Part shown: positions 61,271 through 64,000 of the stretch, in pieces
Numbering within the stretch: position 1 is the first letter of the stretch
How the letters are laid out: each line of letters begins with the position of its first letter
Translations under genes and position numbers: made by a program
Notes under the pieces: generated by a model
What the model was told of the DNA's origin: nothing
Database searches by the model: none
Seen by the model: only the letters and a program-made list of their open reading frames with translations
Assembly (NCBI RefSeq): GCF_009770985.1
Contig: NZ_WSRW01000004.1
Coordinates: 151,539-215,538, forward strand
Length of the DNA stretch: 64,000 bases
DNA from: Mucilaginibacter lacusdianchii
GTDB taxonomy: Bacteria > Bacteroidota > Bacteroidia > Sphingobacteriales > Sphingobacteriaceae
Reading direction: 5' to 3'

Positions 61271-61753
61271 ATGACAACTGCTGATAAGTTACAAGCCGAA
61301 TTGGAAAACACATTTTCGGGGCAACCCTGGTACGGAAACAACATCTATTCTATTATAGAGCAGATAACCTTTGAGGCGGCATACGAAAAACCTGCGGGTT
61401 CGGTGCACAGTATTGCCGAAATAGTATTGCATATGCTGGGCTGGACCGAAGAAGTAATCAACCGTATGCGAGGCAAACCAGCTGGTGTTGCAAAACGTGG
61501 CGACTGGCCCGATGCCGGTACACCCGACGAACAAAAATGGCAGCAGTTGGTTAGTGATTTAAAGCTGGCTAATGTAGATTTGATTGGCAAGATGCAGCAT
61601 CTGGCTGACGAAAAATGGGATGAACTTATAAACGATCAGCGTGGAACTGAGCCGGTAACCAGTTATAAACAACTGATACGAGGTTTTATTCAGCATCAAA
61701 TTTACCATGCCGGCCAGATTGCATTATTAAACCGAATGATTTATGGCAGATAA
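61271..61753 (+). CDS. DinB/YfiT-like four-helix protein
   Basis: A 160-aa protein of the DinB fold with histidines in plausible metal-binding positions: HSIAEIVLHMLGW, and QHQIYHAGQIALLNR near the C-terminus. These proteins are often zinc-binding and used as thiol transferases or stress proteins; the exact role is unknown. It overlaps the next gene by 11 nt. Confidence 0.82.
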   Translation: MTTADKLQAELENTFSGQPWYGNNIYSIIEQITFEAAYEKPAGSVHSIAEIVLHMLGWTEEVINRMRGKPAGVAKRGDWPDAGTPDEQKWQQLVSDLKLANVDLIGKMQHLADEKWDELINDQRGTEPVTSYKQLIRGFIQHQIYHAGQIALLNRMIYGR

Positions 61754-62108
61754 AAAAACCTTAATACTGGGCGCTACGCCCGATCCGAGCCGATACGCTT
61801 ACCTGGCCGCTAACCGTTTGGTACGCACCGGTCATACCATTGTTAACGTAGGTATAAAAAAAGGTGAAGTAGCCGGCGTGCCCATTGAAAAGCCGGAGAC
61901 TATTCATGATGATATAGATACGATTACTTTGTATGTTGGTCCGCAAAACCAGCCACAGTTATATGATTATATCATCAACACCAAGCCAAAGCGTATTATT
62001 TTTAATCCCGGTACCGAAAACTACGAGTTACAGCAAATGGCAAAAGCGCAAGGTATAGACACCTTATATGCCTGTACGCTGGTGATGTTATCTACAGGGC
62101 AGTACTAG
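61743..62108 (+). CDS. CoA-binding domain protein
   Basis: A 121-aa protein of the CoA_binding_2 fold (ILGATPDPSRYAYLAANRLVRTG, then VGPQNQPQLYDYIINTKPKRIIFNPGTENYEL). This Rossmann-like domain is related to succinyl-CoA synthetase but acts alone; function unknown. Coupled to the DinB-like gene by an 11-nt overlap, ending before a hairpin terminator at 62149-62180. Confidence 0.85.
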   Translation: MADKKTLILGATPDPSRYAYLAANRLVRTGHTIVNVGIKKGEVAGVPIEKPETIHDDIDTITLYVGPQNQPQLYDYIINTKPKRIIFNPGTENYELQQMAKAQGIDTLYACTLVMLSTGQY

Positions 62109-62148
62109 TTGTAAAAGAATCATGTTATCTTATTAAAGTATAATAGCA

Positions 62149-62180
62149 AAAAGGTCATTCTTGAAATTGAATGATCTTTT
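62149..62180 (+). terminator. Hairpin after the CoA-binding gene
   Basis: AAAAGGTCATTC and GAATGATCTTTT arms (one G-U pair) with an 8-nt loop, ending in TTGTTT. It lies between convergent genes. Confidence 0.75.
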
Positions 62181-62182
62181 GT

Positions 62183-63598
62183 TTATAAATTGTCTTTGGT
62201 AACTCTGGGTTCCTGGCTTTCCGATGGTGCTTGACTCAAAATCCGTAGTTCTTTCGGATAGTAATTATTTATACGGTTAGGCAGTAGCTTGGCCCAACCC
62301 AAAGCAAAACCTTTATAAGTCATCAGGCTCCAGCCTTTAATTGGCGTATCTAAATCGTTGACGTTGTCGCGGCGTAAATAAGCAATGGCTTGATCGTATG
62401 TAAGTTCGGTTTGCATGAATGCATCTTTGTTAATCAATAAACTTAACGCCAGTTCATGGTCGGGTATTAATTCTTTGCCTGCCAGTTTTCCCAACCTAAC
62501 GCCAGACTTTTTAATATATAGATATTGTTGTAAGGTTTCCAAGCTATCGCGATGATCCCGGTTGATAGCCAGCCAATCTTCGTTTTGTTTAAAAAAGTAT
62601 AGAGATGAAGGGTTAAGAACGTACTCCTTTACCATATCTATTTCTTTGTAGTTGGGCTTAGGTGCTTGTTTGTTCTTTTTGACTAACAGCTCACCATTGC
62701 TCTCTTTTTTTTGAAGACAAGCTATAAACAAACCTTCGCCTTGCACCTTGTCTGGGTAAAAGCGATATCCCCAAGCCTTATGCTCTGCCGACTGGCTTTC
62801 TACAATACCCCAATTTGCATCAACTGAAATGCGAATACTTTCCAGTTCAAATTCATTGCATAACCAATCTAAAACAGCTTCATCTTCTTCATAAGAGTAA
62901 GAGCAGGTTGAATAAACAAGATAGCCATCCTCTTTCAAGGCCGGATACACATCCGCCAAAATGCGCTCCTGCCGTTGCTGGCATAAGTTTACATTTCCTT
63001 CCGACCATTCCTCCATCGCAGCCGGATCCTTACGGAACATACCCGAACCTGAGCAGGGCGCATCAACTACGATGATATCGAAAAATCCTTTAACCCTTCC
63101 AAATGCCTTTGGGTCGTTATTTGTAACAATGGTATTAGTTCGTCCCCATCTGGTTAAGTTATCTGCTAAAATAGGCACACGGGTTTTAATAATCTCGTTT
63201 GCAACCAGCAAGTCGTCATCTTGAATAAAAGAACTGATTAATGTACTCTTGCCGCCAGGAGCCGCGCATAAGTCGAGCACCTTGAGCGGACCATCGTCAT
63301 TACTATATATATAATGTAATATGTGGTCTAAAAACATGGATGATGCTTCCTGTACATAATAGCAACCGGCATGGAACAACGGGTCGAACGTAAAAGATGG
63401 CCGGGAATTCAAGTAACGCCCCTCTTCACACCACAGCACAGGCTCGCTACTATCAAACGAAATTGATTTTGCAGAATTAATACGTATTGAAGTCGGCGAA
63501 TGTGCCTCATCATGCACTTGTACAAAAGCATCCTGACTAAAGCCAGGTGTGTGCTGAAGGGATGAAACAAAGCCTTCCGGAAATTTAGTTGCTTGCAT
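62183..63598 (-). CDS. RsmF/NOL1-type rRNA m5C methyltransferase
   Basis: A 471-aa SAM-dependent RNA cytosine-5 methyltransferase of the NOL1/NOP2/Fmu family. SAM motif I is LDLCAAPGGKSTLISSF; the two catalytic cysteines are C182 in DAPCSGSG and C232 in YSTCSYSYEEDE. A C-terminal PUA-like RsmF domain follows (about 300-471). It probably methylates 16S rRNA. Start is ATG 63598, since the earlier TTG is inside a -7 box. The -7 box ends about 9 nt before the ATG. Confidence 0.9.
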   Translation of the reverse strand: MQATKFPEGFVSSLQHTPGFSQDAFVQVHDEAHSPTSIRINSAKSISFDSSEPVLWCEEGRYLNSRPSFTFDPLFHAGCYYVQEASSMFLDHILHYIYSNDDGPLKVLDLCAAPGGKSTLISSFIQDDDLLVANEIIKTRVPILADNLTRWGRTNTIVTNNDPKAFGRVKGFFDIIVVDAPCSGSGMFRKDPAAMEEWSEGNVNLCQQRQERILADVYPALKEDGYLVYSTCSYSYEEDEAVLDWLCNEFELESIRISVDANWGIVESQSAEHKAWGYRFYPDKVQGEGLFIACLQKKESNGELLVKKNKQAPKPNYKEIDMVKEYVLNPSSLYFFKQNEDWLAINRDHRDSLETLQQYLYIKKSGVRLGKLAGKELIPDHELALSLLINKDAFMQTELTYDQAIAYLRRDNVNDLDTPIKGWSLMTYKGFALGWAKLLPNRINNYYPKELRILSQAPSESQEPRVTKDNL

Positions 63599-63607
63599 AT
63601 AGTATCG

Positions 63608-63615
63608 CAAAGATA
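63608..63615 (-). promoter_or_regulatory. -7 box of the RsmF-like gene, close to the start codon
   Basis: On the minus strand TATCTTTG occupies 63615-63608, ending 9 nt before the ATG at 63598. The leader would be very short. No -33 TTG at the expected distance. Confidence 0.5.
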
Positions 63616-63717
63616 TGAAATCAACATACAGGATAACGAAGTTACGAAGCTGATAAAGGTATGTACATCTTAACTGTAAAGGGATGTTAATTAAAGATTA
63701 AAATAATTGCAAAAAGA

Positions 63718-63750
63718 TTTGTAAAGAAGTGAGCAAAGTTGTTACCTTTG
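63718..63750 (+). promoter_or_regulatory. Promoter-like sequence near the right edge
   Basis: TTTG at 63718-63721, a 21-nt spacer, then TACCTTTG at 63743-63750: a near-ideal Bacteroidota promoter pointing right. Confidence 0.6.
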
Positions 63751-63878
63751 AAGCCCTGCAAGCGAATAATGCAGGGAAGTAGTTCTGACAAAGGAAGAAA
63801 AATAGGCGGCGTAAACCACCAAGTGCAAAGAAAGTTTGACGTTTTTAAAATAAAATTCGCAGCTTTGAATAATTTTTC

Positions 63879-63886
63879 TACTTTTG
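63879..63886 (+). promoter_or_regulatory. Second -7 box at the right edge (TACTTTTG)
   Basis: TACTTTTG, followed by CACTCCC and a GC-rich leader up to 64000. No open frame starts in the 114 nt that follow. Two promoters in tandem before a non-coding GC-rich leader suggest a strongly expressed RNA gene, possibly an rRNA operon, beyond the window. The sequence between (63751-63878) has no feature I recognise. Confidence 0.45.
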
Positions 63887-64000
63887 CACTCCCACAGCGG
63901 CGGGGGAATGTACATTGAAAGAGGAAGCGGAACAGCAGTTGGCTGCAGCCACGAGGCGGCAGGTGACTGGTCAGGGACGGGGCTTTGGAAAGGCAGTTAA

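Noticed and set aside
1..64000. tRNA or rRNA genes, transposases, integrases or CRISPR arrays
   Set aside because: I scanned the intergenic stretches and found none that I could support; no IS end or transposase frame was seen.

Overview
The window looks like a chromosomal segment of a pigmented Bacteroidota, most likely Sphingobacteriaceae (Mucilaginibacter/Pedobacter type). The evidence is the set of -7 promoter boxes of the form TAnnTTTG, the SusC-type plug and carboxypeptidase-regulatory domains, a GH92 mannosidase, a carotenoid set combining CrtW, CruF and CrtD-like enzymes, a LytS/LytTR pair, and DnaA with a Bacteroidota-style N-terminus. Gene density is high. I see no transposase, phage gene, CRISPR array, tRNA or rRNA gene. 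The start coordinates given here often differ from the longest open frame, because several upstream TTG 'starts' lie inside -7 promoter boxes.

Layout. 1-3 kb: a LytS/LytTR two-component pair (kinase cut by the left edge), a PlsC acyltransferase and a Nudix hydrolase. 3-13 kb: gcvP, a Lhr-like DEXH helicase carrying an odd in-frame insert, small envelope genes, an SPFH protein and an NlpC/P60 hydrolase. 13-17.7 kb: pdhA and pdhC, a SMUG2-like glycosylase and a frameshifted secreted-protein gene. 17.8-22.1 kb: divergent genes for a plug-VWA fusion and for an ECF sigma factor with a plug-bearing anti-sigma-like protein. 22-27.6 kb: a DUF885 peptidase, a DUF4197 lipoprotein, a Pit phosphate transporter with its DUF47 partner and a PhoR-like kinase, with a possible PHO-box-like repeat. 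27.6-31.2 kb: methyltransferase, flavoprotein, type III polyketide synthase and YceI, which together resemble a phenolic-lipid operon. 31.4-38.5 kb: a carotenoid cluster (CrtD-like desaturase; hydrolase, two acyltransferases, glycosyltransferase, CruF, IspH, CrtW). 38.6-46.3 kb: DUF4287, hemH, waaA, then ugd, uxs, galE and rfbB. 46.4-57.2 kb: lipase, a thioredoxin-fold protein lacking the usual cysteines, an A-type Fe-S carrier, dnaA, Nudix, the lemA/TPM operon and GH92. 57.8-63.6 kb: two more ECF sigma factors, a COG2509 flavoprotein, DinB-like and CoA-binding proteins and an rRNA m5C methyltransferase. The right edge holds promoter-like sequence for something beyond the window.

How genes work together. 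The carotenoid cluster has the classes needed for a 4-keto, 1'-hydroxy, 3',4'-didehydro monocyclic carotenoid (flexixanthin type), plus glycosyl- and acyltransferases that could decorate it, and IspH to supply isoprenoid precursor. The adjacent polyketide synthase operon would add a second membrane lipid. The ugd-uxs-galE-rfbB block and waaA supply nucleotide sugars and lipid A-Kdo for the cell envelope.

The least explained features are: (1) two diverged copies of a roughly 430-nt non-coding element at 39982-40412 and 57313-57749 whose stems show compensatory changes; (2) the plug-domain fusions next to an ECF sigma factor; (3) the type III polyketide synthase cassette linked to a sensor kinase; (4) several -7 boxes placed so close to start codons that the mRNAs may be nearly leaderless.
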